Assembly: GCA_965662365.1 (NCBI GenBank) | Contig: CBFIHR010000007.1 | Location: forward strand, 1 to 64,000 | Length of the DNA stretch: 64,000 nucleotides | Direction: 5' to 3' | From: CAWVWD01 sp965662365 | Lineage (GTDB): Bacteria > Bacteroidota > Bacteroidia > Chitinophagales > Saprospiraceae | Shown: one piece after another, positions 25,070 through 34,436 of the stretch | How positions within the stretch are numbered: the stretch's first letter is position 1 | How the letters are laid out: every line of letters starts with the position of its first letter | Translations under genes and position numbers: made by a program | Notes under the pieces: model-generated | The model's input: the letters and a program-made list of their open reading frames with translations, nothing else | Told to the model about the DNA's origin: nothing | Databases searched by the model: none

Positions 25070-25864
25070 ATGAATACTTTAAAGTTAATCTTGTCCGTAG
25101 TCGCTTCTTGCATCGCCTTACAAGTGACAATTGCTCAGAAAACGACTGGTCGCTCTTTTTCTGTAAGTCAGAAAATATCTAACGGAGAAAGTGAAGTTGA
25201 AATTTTGAAATCTTGGGAAAAATTGGTCTTACAAAAACAAATCAAAACCTATGCAGATGCTGAAAAGTTAGTGGATAAAACAATGCAATTGGCTTTCCTT
25301 CATGGAAATAGACAGTTAGGAGCTTCTATCACAAAAACAGCTTATTATAGTACTTTGACAGCGACTTTGGGACAAGAAATTGACGAAATAAAAGGCGTGA
25401 TTCAGCAAGGTGGAAAAGTCAAACGAACACAAAAAAACTACAAACTACAACCCGATGCCAGAGATATGCAACGTTTGGCAGGAATCGGTCAAATTGATTT
25501 GGTATCACAACGTCAACTTCGATTCAATTTAGTGAATAAAGCAAAGGATGTTTTGACGTATGTCCCAAGCCCTCAATCTGAAAAAAGGGAGAAAGTAAGT
25601 GGTGAAAATAATCAACTCGCAAAATATCCGGATGTTTTTTCTGCCTCCGATGTTGTTTTATCAAATGGTAAAATTATTACGACAAAGGAAGAGTTAAATG
25701 TGTATTTAAACCGTTTGATGACGGCTCATAAAACAGCGAACAATACCTTAAAGCAGTCCGGCACACAACTTAAAGGTATTACATCGGTGCAGCAGCAAGT
25801 CGTTCAAAATGAAAAAATACTAAGAAAAAAAATGTTGATTAAAGCATCTACGTTGATTGATTAG
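25070..25864 (+). CDS. Secreted protein of unknown function
   Basis: A 264-residue protein with a signal peptide (about 1-23, ending near VTIAQ). The mature part is basic and mostly helical: an N-terminal helical pair (SEVEILKSWEKLVLQKQ, YADAEKLVDKTMQLAFLHG), a middle section ITKTAYYSTLTATLGQEIDE, and a C-terminal helical stretch rich in Gln and Lys. I do not recognise the family. It lacks a lipobox and a T9SS sorting domain, so a periplasmic location is the simplest guess. It is monocistronic and followed by a terminator. Confidence 0.7.
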   Translation: MNTLKLILSVVASCIALQVTIAQKTTGRSFSVSQKISNGESEVEILKSWEKLVLQKQIKTYADAEKLVDKTMQLAFLHGNRQLGASITKTAYYSTLTATLGQEIDEIKGVIQQGGKVKRTQKNYKLQPDARDMQRLAGIGQIDLVSQRQLRFNLVNKAKDVLTYVPSPQSEKREKVSGENNQLAKYPDVFSASDVVLSNGKIITTKEELNVYLNRLMTAHKTANNTLKQSGTQLKGITSVQQQVVQNEKILRKKMLIKASTLID

Positions 25865-25929
25865 ACGATTAGCATGGCAGGAAGCCGCAAACTCATTTGA
25901 TTATTACTAAATTGTAATTTCAACAGTAT

Positions 25930-25985
25930 AAAAATCCCTTTATAAAAAATCCCTTTATGAAAATTTTCGTAAAGGGATTTTTTGT
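25930..25985 (+). terminator. Terminator with a duplicated left arm
   Basis: The arm AAATCCCTTTA occurs twice in tandem (about 25931-25942 and 25947-25958). The single right arm TAAAGGGATTT follows at about 25970-25980 with a T-run. Either left copy can pair with the right arm. Confidence 0.8.
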
Positions 25986-26003
25986 AAAATAGACCATTAA
26001 TTA

Positions 26004-26900
26004 TCATAATAAAGCGGCACCAAAAACTCCTGCACTATCGCCCAATTTCGGTTTCAAAAATACCGTTTCCACCGAATCATTGAAAATAAAATCGTTGATT
26101 TTTGGAATGCCCTGTGTGATGATTTCGTCAATATTATTCACGCCGCCACCAAGTACTATTGCATCAGGGTCGAGAATATTAATTACAACAGAAATTGCCT
26201 TTGCGAACATTGTTGTTAAGCGGTTAATCGTTGCAGTTGCTGCTTCGTCTTTTCCTTGACGATGCAGTTGAACAATTTCTTTCAAGGACTTTTTAGTGCC
26301 AGTTTCTTGAAAATAGAAACGCTCCAAACCTGGCCCTGCGATGATTCGTTCATTGCAACCGACCTTTCCACAATAACAATTGCCACCGGATTCATCTAAG
26401 AAATTATGTCCCCACTCGCCACCGATTCCGTGTTTACCATTCCAAACTTTACCATCAATTACCAAACCGCCACCGCAGCCCGTTCCCATGATGACACCGA
26501 AAACCATTCGGGCATTCGGTAATTCGTCAGGCACAATTCCCATGACGGCTTCCGCCAATGCAAAACAGTTGGCGTCGTTTGCTATTTTAATAGGAAGGTT
26601 TAATAATTTTTCTAAATCTAAATGTAAAGGTTGTCCATTCAAACACAAGGTATTACTGTTTTTTAATAATTGCGTTTTTGGATTAATGGCACCAGGTGTA
26701 CCGATGCCGATTTGTGTCGGTTCGAGGTTTGTTTCTTGTTTTAACAAGTCAACGACTTTTCCGATTTGTTGAACGATGTGTTCGTAGCCTTTTTCTTGTT
26801 CGGTCGGCAAACGTAGTCGTGCCAACGGTTTGTAGGTTTCGTCTAAAACAACACCTTCGATTTTTGTTCCGCCTAAGTCGATTCCCCAGTAGTGTTTCAT
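26004..26900 (-). CDS. ROK-family sugar kinase (glucokinase/fructokinase-like)
   Basis: A 298-residue kinase starting MKHYWGIDLGGTKIEG; an ATG 18 bases upstream is also possible. DLGGTK is the ATP phosphate-binding motif. NDANCFALAEA carries the catalytic-loop Asp, and VIMGTGCGGG is the second phosphate motif. GGEWGH followed by NCYCGKVGCNE is the ROK zinc site (His plus three Cys). ROK kinases phosphorylate glucose, fructose or other hexoses. It is the last of three minus-strand genes after a GH63-like hydrolase and a Na+/solute symporter, which suggests that it phosphorylates the released hexose. Confidence 0.9.
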   Translation of the reverse strand: MKHYWGIDLGGTKIEGVVLDETYKPLARLRLPTEQEKGYEHIVQQIGKVVDLLKQETNLEPTQIGIGTPGAINPKTQLLKNSNTLCLNGQPLHLDLEKLLNLPIKIANDANCFALAEAVMGIVPDELPNARMVFGVIMGTGCGGGLVIDGKVWNGKHGIGGEWGHNFLDESGGNCYCGKVGCNERIIAGPGLERFYFQETGTKKSLKEIVQLHRQGKDEAATATINRLTTMFAKAISVVINILDPDAIVLGGGVNNIDEIITQGIPKINDFIFNDSVETVFLKPKLGDSAGVFGAALL

Positions 26901-27000
26901 TGTTTGTATTTTGTCCATAACTTGTGTTAGGAGTTCGGTAATATCGTTCCTTTCAGAACTTTTCGTTTGTTTTTTTTCGTTTAAAATTAGCAGCGATATT

Positions 27001-28632
27001 TTAAAACCAATTTGGTATCCAATAACTAATAGCGATAATTAATGCGAAAGCTCCAAATAAAATTATTGGTACAGGTTGTAATAAGGTTGACCACTCAAAT
27101 TTGTAATTCACCTTTAAAGGTTTAGCTGCTTCATTGCTCAATGAACTCACGATTATTGCAATCGCAACCGCTAAAATAAACCCTGTGAAATTCAGCCACA
27201 TCCAAAATACGCTAATGCCTAAATCAACTCCAAGTATATCTTGAAACTTACTGGATAATAATAAATTGACAGCAACAGAAGTGATAATCCCTGCATTCAT
27301 GCCAGTTGCGGTGACTTTTTTGGAGAAAATTGCCAAAACAAAAGTTGCTAAAATTGGCCCATAAAACACCGAACCGATGGCGTTAATAATTTCAATTACT
27401 GGGCTATCACTGCCACCAAATAAGTAAGCAGCACCGATACACATCACGCCCCAAAAAAGTACTGCTCTCTTAGAGGTTTTGATGTATTGTTCGGGTGCCA
27501 ATGGTTGATCTTTTTTATTGAAAATATCTTCTACGGTAACGGCTGCTAAAGAATTAATCGCAGAACTCAACGACGACATAGCTGCCGACAAAATTCCAAT
27601 CATTAATAAACCTATCATGCCGTGCGGCAAATATTGTAGAATAAAAACAGGCATCATTAAATCTGCTTTTATACCATTTTTATCATATTCATTTGGAAAA
27701 TGCTCTTTCGTAATATCGACCACAGCGTTCATAAAATCAGGCTCACTTAACGCATAACTCCCGATAATCAACCCCATCGAACAATACACCAAAACGACCG
27801 GAAAACGCAATAAACCATTGGCCAATAATAGCTTCTTGACCGTTCCTTCACTTTTGGCAGAAAGCAAGCGTTGTGCCTGTGTTTGGTCACAACCATAATA
27901 AGATGCATACAAGAAAAATCCACCAACAATCATTGGGATAATACCGTATTCTTCGCCCTTCGTAAAGCCCCAGTTGAAGTCGATAATATCAGTTCGACTT
28001 ACGTCAATTGTCGCTTCAGGAATCGCCGCAAATAATTGCCAACCATAAAAGAAACAAACAATTAAACCAATAAATAAAATGATCATTTGTAAGGCATCGC
28101 CCCAGACAACGGCTTTCATACCGCCTTGCCACGAATAGACAATTGTAATGACACTAATCAATAAAATTGTATAAATGAAATCAATATTTAGGACTGCTTG
28201 TAATATAAACGCCAAAGTATAAACCATCACGCCCGTTCCTAAGGCTTTACTAATTTGGAAAACGATGCTTAAAGTCATTCGAGTCGAACGGTTAAACCGT
28301 TCCTCAACAAACTCATAAATACTCACGACGCCAGAGCGAAATAAGGGCGGAAAAATCACCAGTAAAATAAAAATCATCGCCAGAGGGACGGCCATTTCAA
28401 AAGTCAACCATTGCATCCCGCCATTCGCTTTTAAGCCAACAAAAGCTGGTGCAGAAATAAAGCTGATCGCCGACAATTGTGTCGCCATTGTCGAAAGACT
28501 CAACGGAAACCAGCTCATCGAACGTCCGCCCAGAAAATAATCAGAAGAGTTTTTGTTGTTTTTGAATAGAAACCCCAACATCAAAAATCCGATGAGGTAA
28601 ACGGCAATAATAATGTAATCAAATGTATTCAT
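27001..28632 (-). CDS. Sodium/solute symporter (SSS family)
   Basis: A protein of about 543 residues starting MNTFDYIIIAVYLIGFLMLG; an upstream ATG (28716) would run through the palindrome at 28647-28686 and is unlikely. It has about 13-14 transmembrane helices. The opening YFLGGRSMSWFPLSLSTMA followed by ISFISAPAFVGLKANGGMQW is typical of SSS transporters, which use the sodium gradient to import sugars, vitamins or amino acids. VVWGDALQMIILFIGLI and YGCDQTQAQRLLSAK are further family segments. It lies between the GH63-like hydrolase and the ROK kinase, so a sugar or sugar-glycerate substrate is likely. Confidence 0.9.
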   Translation of the reverse strand: MNTFDYIIIAVYLIGFLMLGFLFKNNKNSSDYFLGGRSMSWFPLSLSTMATQLSAISFISAPAFVGLKANGGMQWLTFEMAVPLAMIFILLVIFPPLFRSGVVSIYEFVEERFNRSTRMTLSIVFQISKALGTGVMVYTLAFILQAVLNIDFIYTILLISVITIVYSWQGGMKAVVWGDALQMIILFIGLIVCFFYGWQLFAAIPEATIDVSRTDIIDFNWGFTKGEEYGIIPMIVGGFFLYASYYGCDQTQAQRLLSAKSEGTVKKLLLANGLLRFPVVLVYCSMGLIIGSYALSEPDFMNAVVDITKEHFPNEYDKNGIKADLMMPVFILQYLPHGMIGLLMIGILSAAMSSLSSAINSLAAVTVEDIFNKKDQPLAPEQYIKTSKRAVLFWGVMCIGAAYLFGGSDSPVIEIINAIGSVFYGPILATFVLAIFSKKVTATGMNAGIITSVAVNLLLSSKFQDILGVDLGISVFWMWLNFTGFILAVAIAIIVSSLSNEAAKPLKVNYKFEWSTLLQPVPIILFGAFALIIAISYWIPNWF

Positions 28633-28646
28633 AGTTGAAGTGAAAC

Positions 28647-28686
28647 CCGTCATACCGATTCTGAAATATCGGGATTGGTATGACGG
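28647..28686. repeat. Extragenic palindrome, copy A of a two-member family
   Basis: CCGTCATACC ... GGTATGACGG are perfect 10-bp arms around a 20-base loop. The reverse complement contains CGATATTTC in the loop and aligns over its whole length with the palindrome at 44829-44869. It sits in the 74-bp gap between the hydrolase and symporter genes. Confidence 0.7.
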
Positions 28687-28706
28687 AATATTTTTAGTTG
28701 ATGGCT

Positions 28707-30020
28707 TTATGGACAAAGTAGCAAATCAATCACCGACGAAGCCGTCCACGAAAAGTTATCGCCACCATAACCGCCATGTGTTGTGTTGACCAGGTGACGT
28801 TGTGCTTCAAAATACTCATGAAAGCCAAAACGCTCGACCAAACTTAATAAACTTTCTCGAACAAAGTCCGCTTCTGTCTGAAAATTGTATTGTTTCAAAC
28901 CGTGATAAATCATCCAATTCATTTGTGGCCAAATCGGCCCTCGCCAATATCTTTTGCTATCATACAACTCGTGATGCACATCAAAACTCGGCACAATGAA
29001 GTAATTATTAGCCATCAAATCCGCCAAATAATTACTCATTTTTTCGGCACGTTCTGGAGTCGGAATATTTGCAAAAAGAGCTGTCAGTCCACCGATTTCC
29101 CATTGAGGAAATTGTTTTGCTTGACGCAAATCATAGCCAGTGTAAGTGTTCAGTTTTTCGCTCCAAAGTTTAGCATTGTACTGCTTGATGCTTTGAGTTT
29201 GCCACTCTTCCAACTCTTTGGTGTCAAAATTAAAACGTTTTCCGATGTTGATTAAAGCTTCATTTGAGCGAATCAAAACAGCATTAATTAAGCTATCTTG
29301 AATCAAAAACTCTGATTCTTCGGCGATGCCTTTTCCATCGTATTGGTGCCGCTTTCCTAATTCTAAAAGGTAAACATATTCGTCATATTGTTTGGAAGTT
29401 GGTCGTTCTTTAGCGTCTGATATTTTAGTATCTTGACGAGTATATTTTGGCAAATTAGCATTTTCTAAATCAATCAAATCCAGGGCATCGTCCCAAATCG
29501 GAGAGTTGTCTCGACCCGATTCCCACGGATGATAAATGAAAACCAAACCTTCCTGATTCGGATCACGATAGTTGTACCAAAAGCGGTGGTAATGTACCAT
29601 TTTCGGATATATCATTTTGGCGAAAGCCAATACTTTTTCATTGTTAGGATTTTTTTGGAGTAGCTGCTCTAACGCAAAACCCAAAACAGGCGGCTGCGAA
29701 ATACCAGACGTTTTTGGAGCTTGTGACGCTCCTTTGTTGACGGTTGTTTCCCAAAAATCCCAATTTGGAAAGTAAGTCGTTTCGTTTTCTGAATGAAAAA
29801 TGATATGCGGAATCATGCCATTTTCCCACTGACCAGAAAACAGCGAATTGATTTCACTTATCGCTGCATCAACGTCATAATTTGCAAAACCAATGCTTAC
29901 AAAACCCGAATCCCAATTCCATTGAAAAGGATAGAGTTTGGCTCTCGGAATCGTAAAACCATTTTGTAAATTATTGTTTAAGACGGCTTTAGCCTGCTTG
30001 ATTAGTTGATCTTTATTCAT
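28707..30020 (-). CDS. GH63-like glycoside hydrolase (mannosyl-/glucosylglycerate hydrolase type)
   Basis: A 437-residue (alpha/alpha)6-barrel enzyme without signal peptide, so cytoplasmic. Motifs match the short GH63 and trehalase-like group: YPFQWNWDSGF near the N-terminus, then HPWESGRDNSPIWDDALD, whose Asp after GR is the likely general acid. KRYWRGPIWPQMNWMIYHGL and FGFHEYFEAQ (Glu as the likely base) follow. Enzymes of this type split glucosylglycerate or mannosylglycerate, compatible solutes made by many microbes. Trehalase or another alpha-glucosidase activity is the main alternative. It is the first gene of a three-gene run with a symporter and a ROK kinase. Confidence 0.82.
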   Translation of the reverse strand: MNKDQLIKQAKAVLNNNLQNGFTIPRAKLYPFQWNWDSGFVSIGFANYDVDAAISEINSLFSGQWENGMIPHIIFHSENETTYFPNWDFWETTVNKGASQAPKTSGISQPPVLGFALEQLLQKNPNNEKVLAFAKMIYPKMVHYHRFWYNYRDPNQEGLVFIYHPWESGRDNSPIWDDALDLIDLENANLPKYTRQDTKISDAKERPTSKQYDEYVYLLELGKRHQYDGKGIAEESEFLIQDSLINAVLIRSNEALINIGKRFNFDTKELEEWQTQSIKQYNAKLWSEKLNTYTGYDLRQAKQFPQWEIGGLTALFANIPTPERAEKMSNYLADLMANNYFIVPSFDVHHELYDSKRYWRGPIWPQMNWMIYHGLKQYNFQTEADFVRESLLSLVERFGFHEYFEAQRHLVNTTHGGYGGDNFSWTASSVIDLLLCP

Positions 30021-30143
30021 AAATATAAAATTTGAGATTTAATGTAAAACCGCTTCATTTTTAAAAAAATCTACACGCCCAAAGTACGGCAATCCTACCG
30101 AATATCCAGAGTAGTTTTTTATTAATTAGTTTTTCGTCAACGG

Positions 30144-31436
30144 TTAATTTTCGTGTTCTCGACCTAAAATTTTTCCATTTTTGAACGCTTTTTCTTGTGC
30201 TTCTAACTCTTTGCGTTCGGCTTCGGTGAGTTCTGCTTCTTTGCTGATTTCCATCAAATTAGGCTGGCCAGCATCGACCCAGGCGGTGAACCAGGCATCG
30301 CCAACGGCTTTGATGGCTTTTGTCATGCGTGACTCGACCATGCCTTTCATGCGGTCGTGATAAGCAGCGGCAAAATCTCGGCAATACGTTCGTATTGTTC
30401 GATTGCCGACATCTTCGTAACAGTAAATCTGGTCACTTTCAAATTCTTTTCGCAAGTTTTTTTCGATTGTCAAAACACTATCCACATAAGTATGACTTTC
30501 TAAAACAATATTCCAATAACGCTCGGTCGGGTTTTCGATATATTCGGCTTGGCCAACAAAATAATTATAATCGCTTTCGGCAAATAATTCTGGCAGACGA
30601 CTTTCCCAAAACCCGTGAATACCTCGCTGATTTGTGTACTGACCGTTGTAGTTTTTGGTTGTATGTAACGGGACGTGTGCGTCACCGATGTAGTGACCAA
30701 AATCGGAAGATAATCGTAAAATTTTATTAATATCTCGTTCTTCGAAGGCACGAGTCAAACGATATTGCATCGACTGCAAATGCCACGGTAAAATGCCTAA
30801 ATCGGACAACCTATCTTTTCCGAATACTTTCTGAATACTGACTTTCAGCGGAATCAAAGTACTATCGCCCTCATAATCTATCAAGACGGAGTCTAATGCT
30901 TCGTTCGGAATTATCCAATTGTTTTCATAATATTTGCGAACAATGTTTTTATTAATAAAATCAAGGTAATTATACTTATCAATGACTAAAGAATCTCGTC
31001 CGATGGCTTTTTTAAGGTCTTTAGAATTTAAAATAATGACTTCTTCATTCTCAAAATTCATCTGTGAACGTCCGAAAAGATGTAAGGTATCATTGACGGA
31101 AGTCACCGCATAAATATCCGTAAATTTTGCCAGGGCGGCTGTCCACTTTCGTGGAAAAACACGAAACGGATACACGTCAATTTCGTCAGGATTAATGAAG
31201 TGTCGGACGGCTTCGTATTTGGAGGCATAACGACGTTTGTCGGGGTCGATAGCATGTTGTGTGACAAAATCAATATTCGGTTTATAAAAGATCATCAAGT
31301 CAGGCGGCAGTGTAAAAACAGCATGACGATTGATTTGTCGATGGCCGTAAAATCCCCAATCGCTCACCTGAACAAATGAGTAACCGATAATTCCTAAGAA
31401 GAGGAAGAAAATAGTGAAAAGTCGATTTTGTAACAT
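30144..31436 (-). CDS. Exported zinc-dependent phospholipase C / S1-P1 nuclease-like hydrolase
   Basis: A protein of about 430 residues starting MLQNRLFTIFFLFLG; an ATG at 31478 would add 14 residues. A signal peptide leads into WGFYGHRQINRHAVFTLP, where the Trp and His at the mature N-terminus are classic zinc ligands of this fold. Further ligands lie in RHFINPDEIDVYP and LSSDFGHYIGDAHVPLHTT (HxxxD), and the next motif is GIHGFWESRLPEL. The fold is shared by bacterial phospholipase C and S1/P1 nucleases, so the substrate (phospholipid or nucleic acid) is open. It should act in the periplasm or outside the cell. Confidence 0.82.
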   Translation of the reverse strand: MLQNRLFTIFFLFLGIIGYSFVQVSDWGFYGHRQINRHAVFTLPPDLMIFYKPNIDFVTQHAIDPDKRRYASKYEAVRHFINPDEIDVYPFRVFPRKWTAALAKFTDIYAVTSVNDTLHLFGRSQMNFENEEVIILNSKDLKKAIGRDSLVIDKYNYLDFINKNIVRKYYENNWIIPNEALDSVLIDYEGDSTLIPLKVSIQKVFGKDRLSDLGILPWHLQSMQYRLTRAFEERDINKILRLSSDFGHYIGDAHVPLHTTKNYNGQYTNQRGIHGFWESRLPELFAESDYNYFVGQAEYIENPTERYWNIVLESHTYVDSVLTIEKNLRKEFESDQIYCYEDVGNRTIRTYCRDFAAAYHDRMKGMVESRMTKAIKAVGDAWFTAWVDAGQPNLMEISKEAELTEAERKELEAQEKAFKNGKILGREHEN

Positions 31437-31611
31437 AACACGGATAAGTTTTTTGATAAAAAATAACTTACGATACAAGTAGGCTTACCAAAATAGCATA
31501 ATTACTCGATTAAAAACCTATAAGGGTTTTAAAACTTTATAGATTTGTCGAAGTAAATGCCTAAATCTACTTTCTTAAAAAGTCCTTTTTACAAAAAAAT
31601 AATCAAAGCAT

Positions 31612-32811
31612 TTAAGTTTTCGTCTTCACATCTAATGCATCTCGAAACGCATTACCGACCAGATTAAAGGCTAAAACCATCAACATAATTGCTAAGCCGG
31701 GAAACAATGCTGGATAAATATTGCTACTTATAAAGTAGCCATAACCATCTTTGAGCATATTTCCCCACGAAGGTTGTGGCGGTTGAATACCGAATCCCAA
31801 ATAGCTTAAACCGGCTTCAATTAATATCGCTGTCGCAAAATTAGCAGCGGCAATGACCATCACTGGCCCAAGGATATTTGGTAAAATATGCTTGAAAATG
31901 ATACGGAAATCCGAAAACCCAAAACTTCGACCAGCTTCGACAAACTGAATTGACTTGACGCTCATCACCTGCCCTCTCACGATTCTTGCCACATCAACCC
32001 ACATCGTCAAACCGACTGCCAGGAAGATTTGCCAAAAACCTCGACCCAACGCAATTATCAACGCAAAAACGAGCAGCAACGTCGGAATTGACCAAACGGT
32101 ATTAATAATCAACATCACAAAATCATCAACTTTTCCACCGTAATAACCAGCGACTGAACCAAATAAAATCCCGATCGTCAACGAAATAAGGACAGCGATC
32201 AAACCAACTAACAACGATACTCGAACACCAATTATCAATCGGCTCAGAATATCTCGACCGAAATGATCCGTTCCTAACCAAAAAGTTTGAGTGATAATAT
32301 GTTTCGTTTGTACGATAGCTTGCAGTTCACTTAGCAATATCCTTTGTTGTTCCTCCTCGACATCGACGAAAGTCTGTTGATTGTCGGTTGTAATAATGGT
32401 ATTTTGCGTTGCAGAAATTGGAAAAACAACATCAGCTAAAGCAAATTCAGCAGGTTTTCCGACTTCGTCTTCACCTTGATAAATTGAGATTTTAATGCTG
32501 TCATTGGTGATTTCAAAATCCTTAATTGGAATTAAGCGGTATTCGTTTTCTGCTCCAGCTATCATTTTACGAAAAAAGCTGACCGACTCGAACGTTCTAT
32601 TTTTTCTTACTTTTAGCACTTTCGTGGAAAATCCCAAACGAGCATCTCGCACCTCGTTGATTTGGTCATTGGCATTTGGAGTACTGTCGGGCGTAATTAA
32701 ATAGCCGAATAGTGCCAATGCAACGGCAAGACCAATCAGCAGTAAGCCAAAGATGCCAGGTCGATTGCGACGAAAACGCTGCCATGCTCGTTTGTTGGGT
32801 GAGTTATTCAT
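31612..32811 (-). CDS. ABC transporter permease, OppC/DppC type
   Basis: A 399-residue inner-membrane protein. The OppC_N-like opening (KRAWQRFRRNRPGIFGLLLI) gives the first helix. A soluble insert of about 130 residues follows (about 45-175), longer than in E. coli OppC, then five more helices. The permease loop that contacts the ATPase is EAGRSFGFSDFRIIFKHILPN. WLGTDHFGRDILSRLIIGVR and WGNMLKDGYGYF are family hallmarks. It should import peptides or similar compounds together with an OppB-type permease, ATPases and a binding protein, none of which is adjacent. Confidence 0.88.
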   Translation of the reverse strand: MNNSPNKRAWQRFRRNRPGIFGLLLIGLAVALALFGYLITPDSTPNANDQINEVRDARLGFSTKVLKVRKNRTFESVSFFRKMIAGAENEYRLIPIKDFEITNDSIKISIYQGEDEVGKPAEFALADVVFPISATQNTIITTDNQQTFVDVEEEQQRILLSELQAIVQTKHIITQTFWLGTDHFGRDILSRLIIGVRVSLLVGLIAVLISLTIGILFGSVAGYYGGKVDDFVMLIINTVWSIPTLLLVFALIIALGRGFWQIFLAVGLTMWVDVARIVRGQVMSVKSIQFVEAGRSFGFSDFRIIFKHILPNILGPVMVIAAANFATAILIEAGLSYLGFGIQPPQPSWGNMLKDGYGYFISSNIYPALFPGLAIMLMVLAFNLVGNAFRDALDVKTKT

Positions 32812-32979
32812 GTAGTTGGTTGAATTAGTTAATTGGTTAATCTATCCTTACTGAATTGATAAATCAACCTGCCAACGAATTAACAAAAAAAAACAGGCAA
32901 TTGGAAATCCTATTTGTAAAATGTAAATTTGAGTATTAAAAAAGTTTTTCGAATCACTTTTTTTAAAGTTTCCCTAATC

Positions 32980-33567
32980 ATGAAAAAGACGACTATTACT
33001 ACAAATCATACAATATTTAATGCTTTTCTAAAAAGTGATGAGGAGCTACTTTATAGAGTTTATCAAGAAAATCGACCGTTATTTGTCGATTTTGCAACCG
33101 AATATTTTGATTGTAAATCGGTAGAAGCTGGGGCTATTTTTCGACAAGCGTTCACGATTTTATATTTGAATATTAAAAATGAGGTGATTTTAGGGGTACA
33201 ATTTGATGTAAAAGAATACCTGTTCTACATTGGTGAAAGCCTACTGAATCAAGTATCGACTATTCATAAAGCAAGGAAAAACAAGACAAGAACGGTAGCG
33301 GAACGTATAGATTTTGTGGTTGCCGAAAAACAACGACAAAAGCAGGATAAAGCGGTATTATCGGAGCTGCTGCGTACTTTAGGAACATCTTGTAACAGTA
33401 TTTTGAAAAATGATTATTTTCATAAATTTCATATTAAAAAAATAAGAAAACAGAAAGATTATGAAGAGGATACTATTGTGAAAACGAGTAGTTATCAATG
33501 TTTGCAGCGTTTGTGTTCAATTGTTGAGCAGACAACGGATTTAAAAATAAAGTTGCTGAATATGTAG
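32980..33567 (+). CDS. Degenerate ECF sigma-70-like protein
   Basis: A protein of about 195 residues starting MKKTTITTNHTIFN; an upstream TTG (32929) would add 17 residues. The order of regions fits an ECF sigma factor. Region 2 resembles ELLYRVYQENRPLFVDFATEYF...FRQAFTILYLNIKNE, then VKEYLFYIGESLLNQ. The region 4 equivalent is SILKNDYFHKFHIKKIR... ending IVKTSSYQCLQRL, which matches the VKTxKYKCLQKL ending of Bacteroidota ECF factors. Several conserved positions are changed, so it may be a fast-evolving or specialised factor. A membrane TPR protein follows six bases later and may be its anti-sigma partner. Confidence 0.6.
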   Translation: MKKTTITTNHTIFNAFLKSDEELLYRVYQENRPLFVDFATEYFDCKSVEAGAIFRQAFTILYLNIKNEVILGVQFDVKEYLFYIGESLLNQVSTIHKARKNKTRTVAERIDFVVAEKQRQKQDKAVLSELLRTLGTSCNSILKNDYFHKFHIKKIRKQKDYEEDTIVKTSSYQCLQRLCSIVEQTTDLKIKLLNM

Positions 33568-33573
33568 TTTTTT

Positions 33574-34362
33574 ATGAAAAGAGAAGAGACGGATGTTAAA
33601 TTGATTGAACGTTTTCGAACAGGAAAACTTAGCGAGAACGAGTCGAAATTATTTCATAAACGACTTTTAGAAGAGGAGGTTTTTGCCGAAAAAGTGCGCT
33701 TGCAGCTAAATGTAACAGAGGAAATTAACACCTTTTGGGTAAATGAATTACTGCTGAAATTTGAAAAATGGGAGGATAATTTGAAGCAGATTTCTGAAAA
33801 GGTGAAAGCAAATCAAGAAATTGCTAAACCAAAAGAATCCGCTCGTAAAAAAAAGTCCCTTATCGGAGTTATCGTGATTGCGTTAGTAGGTTTGGTCGCC
33901 TTGATATGGTATTTATCGCTACCTGAACCTGCCGATTTATTTATCCAAAATTTTGAGCCGTATGAAGATGTGATTCAAAATCATAGTGCAGAAAATAGCG
34001 ACTTGTTGACTTTGGCGATGGTGGCATATAGCGAAGAGGATTATGCGGTTGCGATGATTACGTTGAAGCATTTTTTGAATGAAGTGGACAGTATTTCACC
34101 CGAAAATCGAACGTCAGCGAGGTTTTATTTGGCGGTTTCTCACTTAGGAAATGGTAATGTACATACGGCAAAACAAGCCTTTGAGACCATTGCTGCAGAT
34201 GAAAGTAATCCTTTTCAAGAACAAGCAGATTGGTATATTGCTTTAGCAAATATCAAAGTCAATGATATTACAAAAGCTAAAATACAACTTTCTAAAATCA
34301 AATCTGAACGGAATCATCGCTATCAAAAAGAAGCGAGAGCATTATTTAAAACCTTAGAGTAG
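33574..34362 (+). CDS. Membrane protein with C-terminal TPR-like repeats (putative anti-sigma)
   Basis: A 262-residue protein. The cytoplasmic N-terminus of about 90 residues starts LIERFRTGKLSENESKLFHKRL, the zinc-free helical opening common to Bacteroidota anti-sigma-like proteins. A Lys-rich stretch precedes one transmembrane helix (about 95-114, SLIGVIVIALVGLVALIWYL). The periplasmic part has about three TPR-like helical pairs (LLTLAMVAYSEEDYAVAM, TSARFYLAVSHLGNGNVHTA, EQADWYIALANIKVNDITKA). The gene is six bases after the sigma-like gene, so they are surely co-transcribed. The partner role is inferred from this layout. Confidence 0.7.
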   Translation: MKREETDVKLIERFRTGKLSENESKLFHKRLLEEEVFAEKVRLQLNVTEEINTFWVNELLLKFEKWEDNLKQISEKVKANQEIAKPKESARKKKSLIGVIVIALVGLVALIWYLSLPEPADLFIQNFEPYEDVIQNHSAENSDLLTLAMVAYSEEDYAVAMITLKHFLNEVDSISPENRTSARFYLAVSHLGNGNVHTAKQAFETIAADESNPFQEQADWYIALANIKVNDITKAKIQLSKIKSERNHRYQKEARALFKTLE

Positions 34363-34436
34363 CGATGTTGTAGTAGCTTATGGATAGTTTTTGAAAAAAA
34401 AATAATGAATTTGTACGATCTTACTAACTGAAATCT

